A stretch of DNA of 64,000 nucleotides from Diphasiastrum complanatum (lineage: Eukaryota; Streptophyta; Lycopodiopsida; Lycopodiales; Lycopodiaceae), in assembly GCA_029204225.1 (NCBI GenBank), contig CM055107.1, positions 29,415,410 to 29,479,409 of the forward strand, given 5' to 3'. The translations under genes and the position numbers were made by a program. Positions within the stretch are counted from its first letter, which is position 1. Each line of letters begins with the position of its first letter. Below the pieces are notes generated by a model, which saw nothing but the letters and a program-made list of their open reading frames with translations, was not told where the DNA came from and searched no databases. Below are positions 47,966-60,703 of this stretch, in pieces.

Positions 47966-48935
47966 CATTCCTTTTAATAGCAACAGATGGCGAGTGACTA
48001 GGCAATTAGGAATGGGAAACCAATACACAACTTGCATGGTCACTTGGCCAATTTTGACATAGTATCTTAACCAAGCTTTTGGTGCAACCTTGATAGGGCA
48101 CATACAAGGTTCAAGACGTGCATTCAAATGATTTTCAATGCTTGCTTTAAGGAGTGTTGGTTTGGAGGAGTGAGCATCACTCATCAAAAGTGCACATGAG
48201 GGCCTCCATTGATCCCTTAAGCGATACACTATTTTCTTTTGTTTTTTGCAAGGGGGGGGTATACCTCGTTTATCCCATAAGCAACATGGGGCCTTGAATA
48301 CCCACATGTAAGAAGTTGTCATTTATCCAATTGTATTCCTTGGTACCATTTTTCACATGATATCAAAGTGAGCCTCTTGTTGCAATTTTAACAAATCATG
48401 CACAAGGTCCTAGGTGGCTTTTTGTTCTTGCTTAAGTGGGGTTTGTTGGAGGAGTGTAAGCATCAAACAATACAATTGTGCATGAAGGCCTCCATAAATC
48501 CAATATGCAATATGGGGCCATGAAACTACTCACATATAAGTTCTTAGACCCTCACCGGTCCTAGTTGTAGCGGACATATATGGTGGCGGGTGGCTAGGTG
48601 GTTGGGAATGGTATTCAAGTATTTGGCAAGCATGGTCATGCAACAAATATTGTTATGATCATGAATGTGTAATTGTAGTGTTGTGTTGGTTGACATAGTA
48701 GCCACGTGAAAAATCGCACATCAAAAGTTTTCAAGAGGGCCTCCATTTATCACACAAGCAACATGGGGCCTTAAATACCCACATGTAAGAAATTGTCAAT
48801 TACTCAATTGTATTTATTGGTACCAATTTTGACATGATATCAAAGCTAGGCTCTCATTGCGACGTTAACAGATCATGCACAAGGTCTTGGGTGGCTTTGT
48901 GTTTTTGCTTAAGTGGGGGGGTGGGGGGGAGGGGA
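47966..48935. repeat. tandem LTR-like units
   Basis: Related units of about 430-590 bp follow each other; the shared word around GGCTAGGTGGTT..GGAATGG recurs near 47990, 48585, 49095 and again in the 988-bp duplication. Two units contain TGATATCAAAG (48358, 48835), close to a copia primer site, so each looks like LTR plus leader. No coding sequence. A G-rich tract lies at 48915-48935. Confidence 0.6.
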
Positions 48936-50927
48936 GTTTCATTGGAGGTGCGTAAGCATCATACAACAAAAGTGTGCATGATGGCCTCCATAAATCCCAT
49001 AAGTAATATGGGCCATGAAACCACCCATGGCCACATATATGAAGCTGTTAGTCACTCATCAGTTCTACTTGTATGTGGACATGTATGGTGGCAAGTGGCT
49101 AGGTGGTTTGGAATGGGATCTAAATACTTGGCATGCATGGTCATGTGACTAGTTTTGTTATTATCATGATTGTGTAATTGTGGTGTTGTGCTAGTTGACA
49201 TAGTAGATAGATTGGCCTTCTTATACTCAAGTATACAAATCACAAAATGTAGTGGCCCATAAATTTTGCATTGCCTCTATTGTGGTAGTGCTAGGGCCTT
49301 TTCATCCAACGATGGAAGATGTGTTCCTAATGGTGCAAAATTTGTTGATCTGGTAAAATGGGTTACAAGTTTCAATCTTTTAAAAATATTTTTAATAAAC
49401 TTCTAATGGTCATAACTGCTTACCAAATCTCTAATCTAAGTATACTTGATTTTTACATGTATAAATGCAAAAAAATTCACATCATATATAGATCAAAATG
49501 AAAATAAGATTATCATCTCAAATTCCATTCCTTAAAACATACAAGGTGATATTTGAGATCATGACAAGCTTGCCTTAAAGTCGAAAAGAAATTAAACAAA
49601 AAAATAATGGTTAAAAAATAATATTCAAATTTCAAATACCAAAAAAAAAACCTCACACTCACCACATAATGACACATCAACTTTGAGGACATGATGACAA
49701 GAGATTACCCAATACCACTTCATTGTAAAGCTAAAGGCTATGTTGAGACTGTGCTCAAATTTTCCCATGATGTACTTTTCACGAGACTTTGTTAATAATG
49801 AAACATGCTTTTATTAGATAAGGATGAAAAAACCCGTCAATGCACAAAAGGACGTGAGTACAAGGAATGAGAATGCCAAGTGGTAAAATGTAGTTAAATC
49901 TAATATGCTTATCAAAACATGAAGTGGTATTGGATGGGGGTTTCATTGGAGGTGCGTAAGCATCATACAACAAAAGTGTGCATGATGGCCTCCATAAATC
50001 CCATAAGTAATATGGGCCATGAAACCACCCATGGCCACATATATGAAGCTGTTAGTCACTCATCAGTTCTACTTGTATGTGGACATGTATGGTGGCAAGT
50101 GGCTAGGTGGTTTGGAATGGGATCTAAATACTTGGCATGCATGGTCATGTGACTAGTTTTGTTATTATCATGATTGTGTAATTGTGGTGTTGTGCTAGTT
50201 GACATAGTAGATAGATTGGCCTTCTTATACTCAAGTATACAAATCACAAAATGTAGTGGCCCATAAATTTTGCATTGCCTCTATTGTGGTAGTGCTAGGG
50301 CCTTTTCATCCAACGATGGAAGATGTGTTCCTAATGGTGCAAAATTTGTTGATCTGGTAAAATGGGTTACAAGTTTCAATCTTTTAAAAATATTTTTAAT
50401 AAACTTCTAATGGTCATAACTGCTTACCAAATCTCTAATCTAAGTATACTTGATTTTTACATGTATAAATGCAAAAAAATTCACATCATATATAGATCAA
50501 AATGAAAATAAGATTATCATCTCAAATTCCATTCCTTAAAACATACAAGGTGATATTTGAGATCATGACAAGCTTGCCTTAAAGTCGAAAAGAAATTAAA
50601 CAAAAAAATAATGGTTAAAAAATAATATTCAAATTTCAAATACCAAAAAAAAAACCTCACACTCACCACATAATGACACATCAACTTTGAGGATATGATG
50701 ACAAGAGATTACCCAATACCACTTCATTGTAAAGCTAAAGGCTATGTTGAGACTGTGCTCAAATTTTCCCATGATGTACTTTTCACGAGACTTTGTTAAT
50801 AATGAAACATGCTTTTATTAGATAAGGATGAGAAAACCCGTCAATGCACAAAAGGACGTGAGTACAAGGAATGAGAATGCCAAGTGGTAAAATGTAGTTA
50901 AATCTAATATGCTTATCAAAACATGAA
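48936..50927. repeat. 988-bp tandem duplication with two mismatches
   Basis: Copies at 48936-49923 and 49940-50927 (offset 1004) are separated by 16 bp. I see only two differences, C/T in GAGGACATGATG and A/G in GATGAAAAAACC. Each copy includes one LTR-like unit and AT-rich non-coding DNA. The small ORFs inside are duplicated with it and are not believed. Confidence 0.93.
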
Positions 50928-50979
50928 ACACCGGTATAATTACTTCACACCTACTAGATGTGAGTCGGTAGCAAGAAGA

Positions 50980-51061
50980 TGTGAAGTCACTAGCATGAAG
51001 ATGTGAAGATGGGTAATGCATGTGAAGTCACTAGCATGAAGATGTGAAGATGGGTAATGCA
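50980..51061. repeat. 41-bp tandem duplication
   Basis: Two identical copies of a unit starting TGTGAAGTCACTAGCATGAA. Confidence 0.9.
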
Positions 51062-51945
51062 TGACTATGTGAAGCTCACATTCATGTAACTTGAGATCCT
51101 GGAAGAATTGAAAGTGCTTGTGACCTAAAATTTACAGCTACACACAATATTTTACATCTATCTTTATTACAGCAAATTGGATAATGATTTTTCCTTGATT
51201 TGATGCAACTACTTAGTCATGATGTTGGGTGTACCAGCAATTGAAATAATGCTACAGCAGGCCCACTAAAATCCAAAACACACCAAAAGGAAAGCATCTA
51301 ATCCATGGTCCGGTCAACAATCCTCTCAATAAAATAATTTTCAATCCGGACATTTATCTAGGATTCTGGATCCTTCTAGACCTTAGAGATGTCTGAAACA
51401 TCCCTGGACTGTTAACACCTGTTGCACGGCAGCTCGGATGGCAGCTACAGAAGAATAAGTATTACAATTTAACCATGCTGTACAGTTTTTTGGCTTGTAC
51501 AAAAAATTATTATTCAAGTCTAAGCGGTCGAGAGACGAACACATGTTTTATCTGCAACCATAGTTGGCATGATGATAAAAAAGATGTCTCTTTCGGTGAT
51601 CGAAAGGCACGAAGATTGATAACACATAAGTTATCTCTTTCTGCGATATTTTAAACTTTAAGTCAAGTTGAATAATGGATAACTTGAGTCTTGGATAATG
51701 GACCGGGTGTTGAAACGGGAGGAGTTGGTCATTGCCAAAACTTCCAGGGATGGACGTAATCCCGATTTGGATGGGTGGGCTCTAGACTTTAGAAAAGCAT
51801 GTGGGTCAACCTTTTTGAGTCATTTGCAGACTTCAGTAAGTCAGTAGACTGATACATACAATCCTGAATGTATCCACAGATTCGAAAAATATACTCTGGA
51901 ACATCTCTGGTTCCTCGAAGCCACTGTAGATAATGCTGGTTTCAG
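51062..51945. promoter_or_regulatory. upstream region of the Bet v 1-type gene
   Basis: No ORF or repeat. Less AT-rich than the transposon DNA around it. No cis element is firm enough to name. Confidence 0.4.
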
Positions 51946-51956
51946 TATAAATATAG
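51946..51956 (+). promoter_or_regulatory. TATA box of the Bet v 1-type gene
   Basis: TATAAATATAG lies about 260 bp before the start codon. With a transcription start about 30 bp on, the leader would include a likely 5'-UTR intron (52065-52167, GTAAGC...ATGCAG). Confidence 0.7.
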
Positions 51957-52213
51957 GCAGTGGAACGGGTTTAAGCATAGCAGCTTTCTTCCTAAGACAG
52001 CAAACTTTGCTCCCATAGTGCGATTGTTTTGAATTCGATCTAGCAGCATAGCAGTGCAGGCAGAGTAAGCTGGAGTCTTTTAAAATCTTGAATCATGTCA
52101 TTCATTTGTGCTTGAAATTGGAATAAGGATTTATTAAACATTTATGCCTTTATTTGTTCTTATGCAGCATTCTTGCAACTACAAGTTAGCTGTTGCAGAA
52201 GAAACTTGATACG

Positions 52214-52873
52214 ATGGGAAAGGGAAAGATCACAGCCGAGTTTGAGATTAAGGTGCCTATCGCGAAAGTTTGGAAGGCGTTCCATGATCCAGAATTGATT
52301 TCAAAGGCCATCCCCGATCAATTCACAGCTGTTAAAGTTCTTGAAGGAGATGGCTTTTCCGCTGGAAGTGTCAGAAAACTTATTTTCGTTGCCGGTAAGA
52401 CATAGCCTTGATCATATTTGTAATATGTATATGATCCCCAATCGAATTTCCATATCTTTGCAAAAACGTTTCATGCTTTGATACTCGCGTGCGATCACCA
52501 GGATATATCGGTCGGCCTCCAGATCTGAAATTGATTTTCAATTTTCGTCAGGACTGAATTGTCATTACCCATTTTGAACGTGTGATATGCAGGTGCTCCA
52601 CATGGACCTTTCCTCAAGGAGAAGATTGTGTCAGTTGACAATGACACACACACGATAGTCACGGAGCAGATTGAAGGTGCATCGATCGGAAAAGTGTTCA
52701 GCTTCACTAAAGTCATCTTCAAGTTCACGCCAGTAGGACATGACGAGACTAAAGTGCTCTGGGAATTTGAGTATGAGGCTCTTGTTGCAGATCCCCCACT
52801 CGAGAAAGCAAAGGAGGGAGCTCAACACACCTTCAAGCGCATTGAGGCCTATCTCATCTCCTACAAAGACTAA
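52214..52873 (+). CDS. Bet v 1 / PR-10 / major latex protein-like
   Basis: Two exons, 52214-52394 and 52593-52873, joined by a GTAAGA...TGCAG intron after the first base of codon 61, the classic intron site of this family. The 153-residue product is close to the usual 150-160. It starts MGKGKITAEFEIKVPIAKVW, has the Gly-rich loop at about 44-54 (EGDGFSAGSVR), the KEKIVSVD strand, and a C-terminal helix from about 130 (EKAKEGAQHTFKRIEAYLIS). No signal peptide, so cytosolic. The fold is a hydrophobic ligand pocket binding lipids, hormones or specialised metabolites; some members are enzymes, and the ligand cannot be told here. The first ATG is used; an upstream frame extension has no ATG. No stop or frameshift, so probably functional. 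High-Lys, acidic-tail composition fits the family. Confidence 0.93.
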
Positions 52874-53240
52874 GTCTAAACTACAACACCAGATAAGTGG
52901 TGATCGGAATAAGCGACAGCGGCAATATACCCACTTTAAGAATAGTCTTAGAGTGGAAGTTACCCTTATGGTTAGATTGTATATGTATGTCAGCAGCTTC
53001 TACGCATTAAGAAATAAGGAGTGTGGCGTTTGCTTCTAGATAAGCTTGCTTAACGCAAGGGATCAGTCGTTGATTTGTTTTGAGCTGAGAGCTGAGTTAT
53101 TGTTTGCCATGTAAACAGCGTGTACTTTTGAGTTACTCCAGCCCAGTTTTTTAACTACTCATATGCCTTGGAATATATGACCACTATGCGGAATTACATT
53201 TGCTATTAGTTTGTATCTTGTATCACCTTGCAACTTCAAC
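52874..53240 (+). other. probable 3' UTR and downstream flank
   Basis: Contains AATAAG-type polyadenylation words (near 53012) and T-rich stretches. The end of the transcript is not defined. Confidence 0.4.
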
Positions 53241-55076
53241 ATATGGGGAACGATCATGCTCTAGAAAACATCCTTTGTAATAAGTAGGTTAAGTACATGG
53301 ATCACTCCATAGATAAGTGGTTATCATGAATCAAATTAGTACATTTATGTTTTGTTTGGTACACATCTATGGATATTAGAATATATCAACATTCATGGTT
53401 GTGGGAAAAGATATACTCCCCATGATCCATCTAAGAATGAGCATGAATTCTCATATAAACAACGACACACATACACACACGCACATTCAAATTCCTTAAA
53501 AGGACAAAAATATTGACATATGAATGAAACCATTAGGCTCTTAACATTGAAAAGTACTATATTCTAATCCATTATTGACTTGATGCTTTAAAGAATAATT
53601 GAATGCCATAGAAGTTTAGAATAGAAAGAGACAAAACATAGAAAAATATCTAAAAATGGTTCGTTAATTTAACAAGAATACTAACATAAATTAAAATATA
53701 CATAGGACAAAAAAGATCACATACATGAGCTACAAACATTAAAAAGATTTGAAATGATTATCAACAAAAGTATAATTCAAATAATAACGCATGAGAAAAG
53801 GTGCTGCAGTAGTAAGTTACATCAACTTGTCATGACTTTGCTATCTCAAATTGCTTAGTCAAACTCTTGAATCCACTTGTTCTTATCTAACTTGTGAAGA
53901 AAAAATCTTAATATGGTCCAATGGTTCATCAAATCCTATTCTATATGTAGAACTTGCTAGTACATTTTTGAGAGCTACAAATTGGGCTAGTCGATTATAC
54001 AAGTTTGGAAACATTTGAATTGATCTTTCTAGACATCAGAATTTGAGCTTTCTAACTTCTTCCTTAGTGGCCAATATAAGCAAATAACCCCAAACACTAG
54101 ATTTATGTGTATTCCATAGGAATGTCATCTTCAAGCTACGACACCTTCAAACTCATGGCGAATCTATCTCATGTTTCCATAATTTGTAACTAAAAGTATG
54201 ATGTTGAAATCTTTGTGATGAGTTATAATTACTATTGAGGTAAAATACCTAATAGGACCTCAGTTGGCCTTGGCTTAATACTCAAGGTGATTGATGGAAG
54301 TTTGCGAGAGTTGAATGTTGATCGGACATCTAGAATGGTGAATGGGATTAGCAGTAGCTAACGAAATTCATGCAAAAGAGAGAGGTTTGGATATGAAAGT
54401 TCTAAACCCAAGGTGTGTTGGCCATGCTAGTCCTAGGTAGTGCATTTCTTCTTTCAAGTAGTGGTTGAGAAAAATTCTCATACACTTGCTCTCTTTCTTT
54501 TCTCACTTAGATCATCAACACTTAATTCTTAAATTGAGATATAATCCTTTTATACATATTGTTGGTTGTCAGGTCTTAATCTATTCTTACAAGAAACCCC
54601 CATTTCCATGGTGCCAAATGTCTTGGTACAACATTAATTTTGTCATGCAATTTATGTTGCATTGTACTAAAACATTTAAGTAAGCAAGATAATATTAGAA
54701 TAAAGTAAAAAAAAATTCATATTGGTAGTTAGAATTTGGTCTTCACTTTATACATATTGCCAAGAGACACCACACAAATAGAATGTAGACCTCACAAAAT
54801 AGCACCAAGCATATGCATTAGGATGGTGCTTTGAAGAAAAAATGTCATTGAAGTTTGGAGTTAAAATAGATTCTAAAAAAATAAAAAAGTACATAAACAT
54901 CGAACAAATGTTTGCACGAATTCTTATAAGGTCCTTTTGGATCTCAAAACTCTCCTAATGTGGAGGTCATTTTGCAGCTAATGTTAAAGTCTGAAAAATT
55001 TTGCAATTTGATTGTTGGTAGCCATCTTTTCATAAAAATATTGAGCAGTAAACTCAAAATTGTGACGTTTACATCC
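53241..55076. other. no supported gene
   Basis: AT-rich. Short frames at 54465-54683 and 54944-55144 lack domains. Confidence 0.4.
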
Positions 55077-55262
55077 AGTCTTAGCACAAGCCACTTCTGA
55101 AAAATGGGGTCTAGATTACATTGGACCAATACATCTAGCCGCAAGGAGCACCCAGATATGATAAATTATCGTTGCAACGGATTATATGACAAACTGGGTT
55201 GAAGCAAGAGTTATTCGGGTAGAAGATGCAAGATTTACTACAAAGTTTCTTCATGAAATATC
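55077..55262 (+). pseudogene. Ty3/gypsy integrase core fragment
   Basis: The plus strand reads KWGLDYIGPIHLAARSTQI, stop, YIIVATDYMTNWVEARVI, then FTTKFLHEI. It keeps the first catalytic Asp (in GLDYIGP) and the ATDY..WVEA block. Only about 60 codons remain. Confidence 0.85.
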
Positions 55263-57315
55263 ATAGTCAGAGTTGGATGTCTAGTGGATATTGTGGGTGA
55301 TTGTGGCACTCATATGATTGCATGTTACCTTGTCATGAGAGTCTAGATCTAAGTCAGAGTATTATGTGTTTATGCATTTGCTACGTTGGAATAAAGTAAT
55401 CATTTGTTATGCTTAGTGACTTGTTGATTATGTCTACTAGTTGTCTATCTAGTGAGGGTAGAGTCTTATGGTGGCAGTAAGATTTCCTCAAGTTGACACT
55501 CATTTATGTCAACTTTACATGTTTGTGCTTGTAAGTGCTTGATAGGATGTCAACCTAGCTAGATGGAGGATGGTGGTCTCATGGTGGCAGTGGGATTTCC
55601 TTAGTTTGAACCATGTCACTCATGTGGTCCACTTGTGTTCAAATTGGATGGGGGACAAGTTGGTTGAAAGTTTGGTAGACTCTCTTTGCGATCATTGTGT
55701 GTGTGCATGATCTTTGTGGGTCAAACTTGGTGGTTTATTAATGTGCTTGAGTGTGAGTCAAGTACAGAGTAGCAGGACATGCATATCATCTTTTTGGATA
55801 CTCCAAACATTGCTACATACTATTGTTTTTCACTCCTTTCACATTTGAGCGCACGAGAGAGTATTAGAAATCAAAGTCAATCTAATTTATATTTTATAAG
55901 CTTCAAATGTGATATTGTATTTACTATGTTATTAAATTAGATTTGTAGTTTATCTAGTTTATTGTGTTTTTGATAGTAACTGGGACTTGATCCGCAATTG
56001 ATACACTGGTTGGGCACTCATTCCGTAGGTGGCTACTTGGATTAGCCGGGTAGACACAATGATAGAAAATTAGTCTATATAGTACCTTTTTGGTTTTTTT
56101 ATGCTATACTCGAGGGCATGTCTCAGGTTTGTCGGTTTATGTGGCCAATATTGGGCCTACCACTAGATTGGCAAGTGGCAAGCTAATTTAGTGACACTTG
56201 TCGAGCCCATGTAGTTTGGAATTTTTACTATATGTACAATGTTTCCTTGTTATTCAATAACTTTTGTTGTGCCATCTTTAAGAGCTTGAGGTGCTTGAAC
56301 TATGGTGATTGTGGTTGTGATCTGCATACTATACTAGATCTTCAAAAAGTTAATAGTTAGTATCTTTAATGATCAAGTACCGATGTAGACTTGTTGACTT
56401 TGTATAAGTGGTAGACATTGAACATAGCAACATGTTTTGAATATTAGTGTAACTTTCATTGTTAGTGACTATCATAATCATGTGGGATTGTCCTTTGTAA
56501 TTTTTTTGACTCTCCTTTGTGAAGAATTCTTATTTATTTACATAGACGAGGTCGCAATTGGGTATAACTGAAATTCTTGGATTAAAATAAAACTATAGCT
56601 CTCGTGTCAAAATGGATTGGGTCGAAATGGATTGGGTTGAAAATCTTGGATAGAAATAAATTAGACCTTAATGTCGGATCGAATCGAATAAAAAATTTCA
56701 GGTTTGAGATCGAATTGGATCCGATGAATGGATCACATCGAATTGAAGTTTTCAAAAATTGAAATAGAATTGGATCCTTAGGGTCCAAATAGAATTTAGA
56801 ACTCAGGATCAAAATACAATTCAATCCAAAATGTGCAGAACTTTGAGTATTTTTACAAACTATGTAAAAGCTTGAGTATTTCTACATACTTAATAGTCTT
56901 CATTACAAGAATAAATTATAAGAGAATTATGACACTCCTTCTTTATGGTCTTGTAACTTCTTGATTTTTAACTAACATAATTAGGAATAGACTCTATTTC
57001 TCCATTCTAGAAATGAAAGTACCTTCACCAATGATTTGGTGAGCATTGATATCACTCAATTGGAAAAATTTGTTGATGACAATTAGCTAGTATTGTTGGG
57101 ACTACTCCTTATGAAATGTCATGTGCTTTGTAGCTCAAGAGTCCAAGTACCATGAGTTTTCTTTGGCTGAATCTTCTGATTTTTCCATGAAGGCAAAATT
57201 GCTCATCCTTGATCGTTGTCTCTACAACATTCACCTGCCTTCTATTGTTGTTTCTTGTACTTTAAGAATGTTGTGGGTGATTGGCTTCTAGTACTTGCAG
57301 AACTTCTTGGCCATC
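55263..57315. other. no supported gene; diffuse short repeats
   Basis: Partly LTR-like at 55400-55870, where TCATGGTGGCAGTGGGATTTCC and a variant recur about 130 bp apart. At 56600-56800 there are recurring AAATGGATTGGGT and ATCGAATTGGAT words. Confidence 0.4.
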
Positions 57316-57440
57316 GGCCTTGAGGAGGATGCTTGCGCCTCATTCATTAGTTGATTTTGATGGTTCTTCTTTTGAGTCTTTGGCCTTGAGGAAGATGCCC
57401 GCTCATTCGTTTGTTGATTTTGATGGTTCTTCTTTGAAAA
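57316..57440. repeat. 66-bp tandem duplication
   Basis: Copies at 57316-57381 and 57382-57439 share GGCCTTGAGGA and TTGATTTTGATGGTTCTTCT. Confidence 0.85.
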
Positions 57441-59956
57441 TAAAGCAGTGATTTCGTTTTTTTTTTTATTGAATCTTCTTGGAGTACAATACTTGGGACT
57501 TGTTGGATCTAGATCAAATTACTTTTTCTTGTCTCTTCTTGAAGTAACATAGGCGTGATTCTTTGGATTGTTTGATTTGGTTGAGAAGACATTACCATAA
57601 CAATGTTTTTGTAAAAATTTCAAGGACTCCCTAGTAATGTTATTGCATTGTTAAAATTCTTCAATGGGAAGAAGTATATCGTAATTTCTAGACTTGCATA
57701 AACTTGATTTTTGATATGATGAACAAAATTAGAGTTTGCTTTGATTTAATGTGAAAGAATTGAATGCAGAATATAGAGTGAATTAGGGATTGGAGTCTGA
57801 TGTCTTGATAAGAAAAGCATACTTAGGTTATAATGCAATCATTTACAATACATCTAGAAATAAGCAAGAACAATATCAAAAAAATAAGAATGGGGTAGTA
57901 TAAGTTGGAAAAAATTCATTACTCATTAATGCTTTGGCAATTTGTTCAAGCCATATGTGATCTTACATTATTCTATTTATCATTTATATGTTGTTCTGGT
58001 ATTGACAGAGATTTATAATTATTTCCTAGATTTGTGGGTAGTCACAAATTAATTTCCTATTTTCAATCTAATTTTTTTGTAAAACAAAATTTCGAATCCT
58101 ATCAAATGTTAGCCAATTTTAGAATCTATATTTCCAAGTTGAATCTAGACAGACCAACATCAACTGTTATTAATTATGATATTGAGATCAATCCAAAATG
58201 AAAATCTTCAAACAATTCCGAATTGGAAAAGCAATCAAAATCTAAAGCTTTTGGGGAGGAAATAGTTAAACTTAGTGTATGGATTTGCATTACATTTCCA
58301 TATTAAAAAAGAGTTTCATTGCAAAATACTAAATAGAGCATAGTATTATTACATATCATTAATTCTTTTCTTAGTACTAGTAATTAGAAATTGTGATTGA
58401 GTGTGTGAGAGAAGAGAACATATCGTGTAAAAGTGTTTCTTGTGTTTATAGTTTGAGACAATAAGCCTTTGAAAGTAAAAGGAAAGTGTTGTTATTTATA
58501 ATAACCTTGACATTAGGGCTATTAAAAATGAAATACTTTGCTTACATTCAAAATCATGCGATGATGAAACTTGAAGATTCCAAGCTATGGGTTTCTCAAC
58601 GTGGACCATTGGTGAATGCTATTGAACGAATCCTCTATGGTGATTTTTGCTCTCTTTTCCAATATGCTAATTGTTTGCGTTTTAGATATGCATAAGAAAA
58701 ATACAACATAGATGTTGCATGGCTGATTTCTCATGCTACATAGCACCTTTTGATAGTTCTCTTATATGCGATTTTAGGAATGAAGGGTGTAGGGTCCATG
58801 AGGTGTCAACTACATATTGTTTGCCTATTGTGTAGTCACTCTCAATTGCTATTGACTATCATAACAATGGTTGGCTAGTAGTATGGCTTGCTTGGAAGGA
58901 AATAGCAAAACATGTTGTCATTTATTTTTGTTCTCATAATCATTAAGAACTTTTGGAACATTTACTGTGGAGAGAGATTGAGCTACGAACAATACATGTT
59001 GTGAAAAGTTTTGTAAGACACAATAAAGACCCAAAAAGTGAGAAATCCTTAAAATTGTAAAGAATTCCCACTCTTGTAAAAGTGTATCAAGTGAAACTGG
59101 TATTACACATTGGTGTGCTATATAGCCATTCATCATAAATGCTCAATACACACAAAAAATAATATTATACTTACTACATAATAGTGAAACTCATTATTCT
59201 AAGTTTCTTACATCATATATTAGATAGGCATCAATCTAACATCCTAAATTGACATCAAATGTGTAATGATGAATAAGGCATAGGTGTGATTATTAACTCA
59301 GTACCAGCATCAAACGAGGTTATTGATTTGCCTTCATGAAAATATTTGATGCATTTGCAATTGTGAATCTTGTTCAGTCTCTAGCCACATGCACAATTTG
59401 AAATACACTTGAATCCTTCATAGGAAAAAAGAAATAGTCAAACAATTATTCCCTTCATTTGTCTCGCACAAAAGCTACTGATATCTATGTTGTCTAATTT
59501 AATGCCATTTTTCTCGTTAAAACATTTTCATGTCCAAAAGCACTAACGTTATGGCAAGGCACCCAATTAATCTTTGGGAAAGGAGATGGCTTAGCTATGG
59601 AGGGAGGGTTACACCCTTAGAGATGGTGCCACAACAACACATATAGTTGGTTAAAATACAGTTCTGTTACTTCTCTTAAAGAATTTGTTTTCCTCATAAA
59701 GTGAGACAATCTGGAGTGCAAAACATTGAAAGATTGAGTCGAGAGTCATACAATTCTAAACATGTTATCTTGGTCAGATAGCTGGTCATCTCATTGATGA
59801 TGATTGATCATCGTATCGACCGGTAGTCGCTTGCTCTTGGCCCCTTTGACTGTCATCGCCACTAATCATAAAGGAAGAATTGCTCTTGCAGCTGCTAATT
59901 ATAATCAATGGTCAAAATTCCCAGCACTAATGGAACCATAAGCGTTAGATCTATGG
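57441..59956. other. no supported gene
   Basis: AT-rich. An open frame at 58486-58695 has no known domain. Confidence 0.4.
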
Positions 59957-60439
59957 TCACTCTTCATATGTAACCGAGAGTACTGTCTTGGGAATCAAGG
60001 GAGCGCGCCTTGATGTATTGAGATCTGAAGAGCGTACGTATACACTTGCATGTGATCTGCTTCTTCCCCAGTTACTACTATCAACCTTAATTGGTGTCCC
60101 AGCGTAACTGGCACTACGAGGTAATGGAACATCCTTGTTGCTAAGCGTGCGAGTCATGCGAATTAGATCGTCTTCTTCTCTGTACAATCCCCTGCTGGCA
60201 CTGTGCTGAAGCGAACCCATGTGTGGGCCGTGTATAAGGCTACCATCGTTGATATGACTAGCAGCTACAGATACAGAATTAACGTAACAATCCGTGACCT
60301 TTGACAGAAGTGGAACTGGCGACAACTTATGAAGATACCTCTTCATGGACGTTTGGAATGATTTCCAGCTGCTGATTCGCTTTCTAATTTGATTTCCATC
60401 TGATATCCCAGTTCTCTGCTCAGCATATGAAAAACCCAT
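59957..60439 (-). CDS. 160-residue Ser/Arg-rich plant protein, unrecognised
   Basis: Uninterrupted single-exon frame from ATG at 60439 (MGFSYAEQRTG) to a stop after SVTYEE. The N-terminal half is basic (KRISSWKSFQTSMKRYLHKL) and leads into LSKVTDCYVNSVSVAASHI, a short amphipathic region. The middle has REEDDLIRMTRTLSNKDVPL, and the rest is Ser/Arg-rich. No signal peptide or membrane segment. Codon use and balanced base composition differ from the AT-rich surroundings, and a TATA box sits 258 bp upstream, so it is probably a real gene. The 'L..V.D.YV' stretch recalls small plant-specific proteins of unknown function, which is only an impression. Confidence 0.65.
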   Translation of the reverse strand: MGFSYAEQRTGISDGNQIRKRISSWKSFQTSMKRYLHKLSPVPLLSKVTDCYVNSVSVAASHINDGSLIHGPHMGSLQHSASRGLYREEDDLIRMTRTLSNKDVPLPRSASYAGTPIKVDSSNWGRSRSHASVYVRSSDLNTSRRAPLIPKTVLSVTYEE

Positions 60440-60696
60440 ATTGGTCGTTTGAAACTCCTATCCTCAAAGAATTCGTTGCTCCAAATTCCAGGTCTTTATT
60501 TCTAATCAACGAACCCAATTCAATGATATTTGGAAGCAATTGAATCAAACAAACTATCTTGAATTTATATATCGAAATGAAATGAATACTGACAAGCTTT
60601 GCTTGAGCGAGCCTTTGTTATTGGATTTCTGTAGTGCTGCTGACAGAGAACGGCAGAAGCTGAACGTTGAGGATGAAGCCTAAGAGATTGATGCTC

Positions 60697-60703
60697 TTAT
60701 ATA
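60697..60703 (-). promoter_or_regulatory. TATA box for the 160-residue gene
   Basis: The minus strand reads CTCTATATAAGAG here, giving a probable start near 60.67 kb and a 5' UTR of about 230 bp. Confidence 0.65.

Noticed and set aside
48834-50247. Pairs of identical ORFs on both strands
   Set aside because: They lie in the 988-bp duplication of LTR-like DNA, overlap on opposite strands and have no domain.
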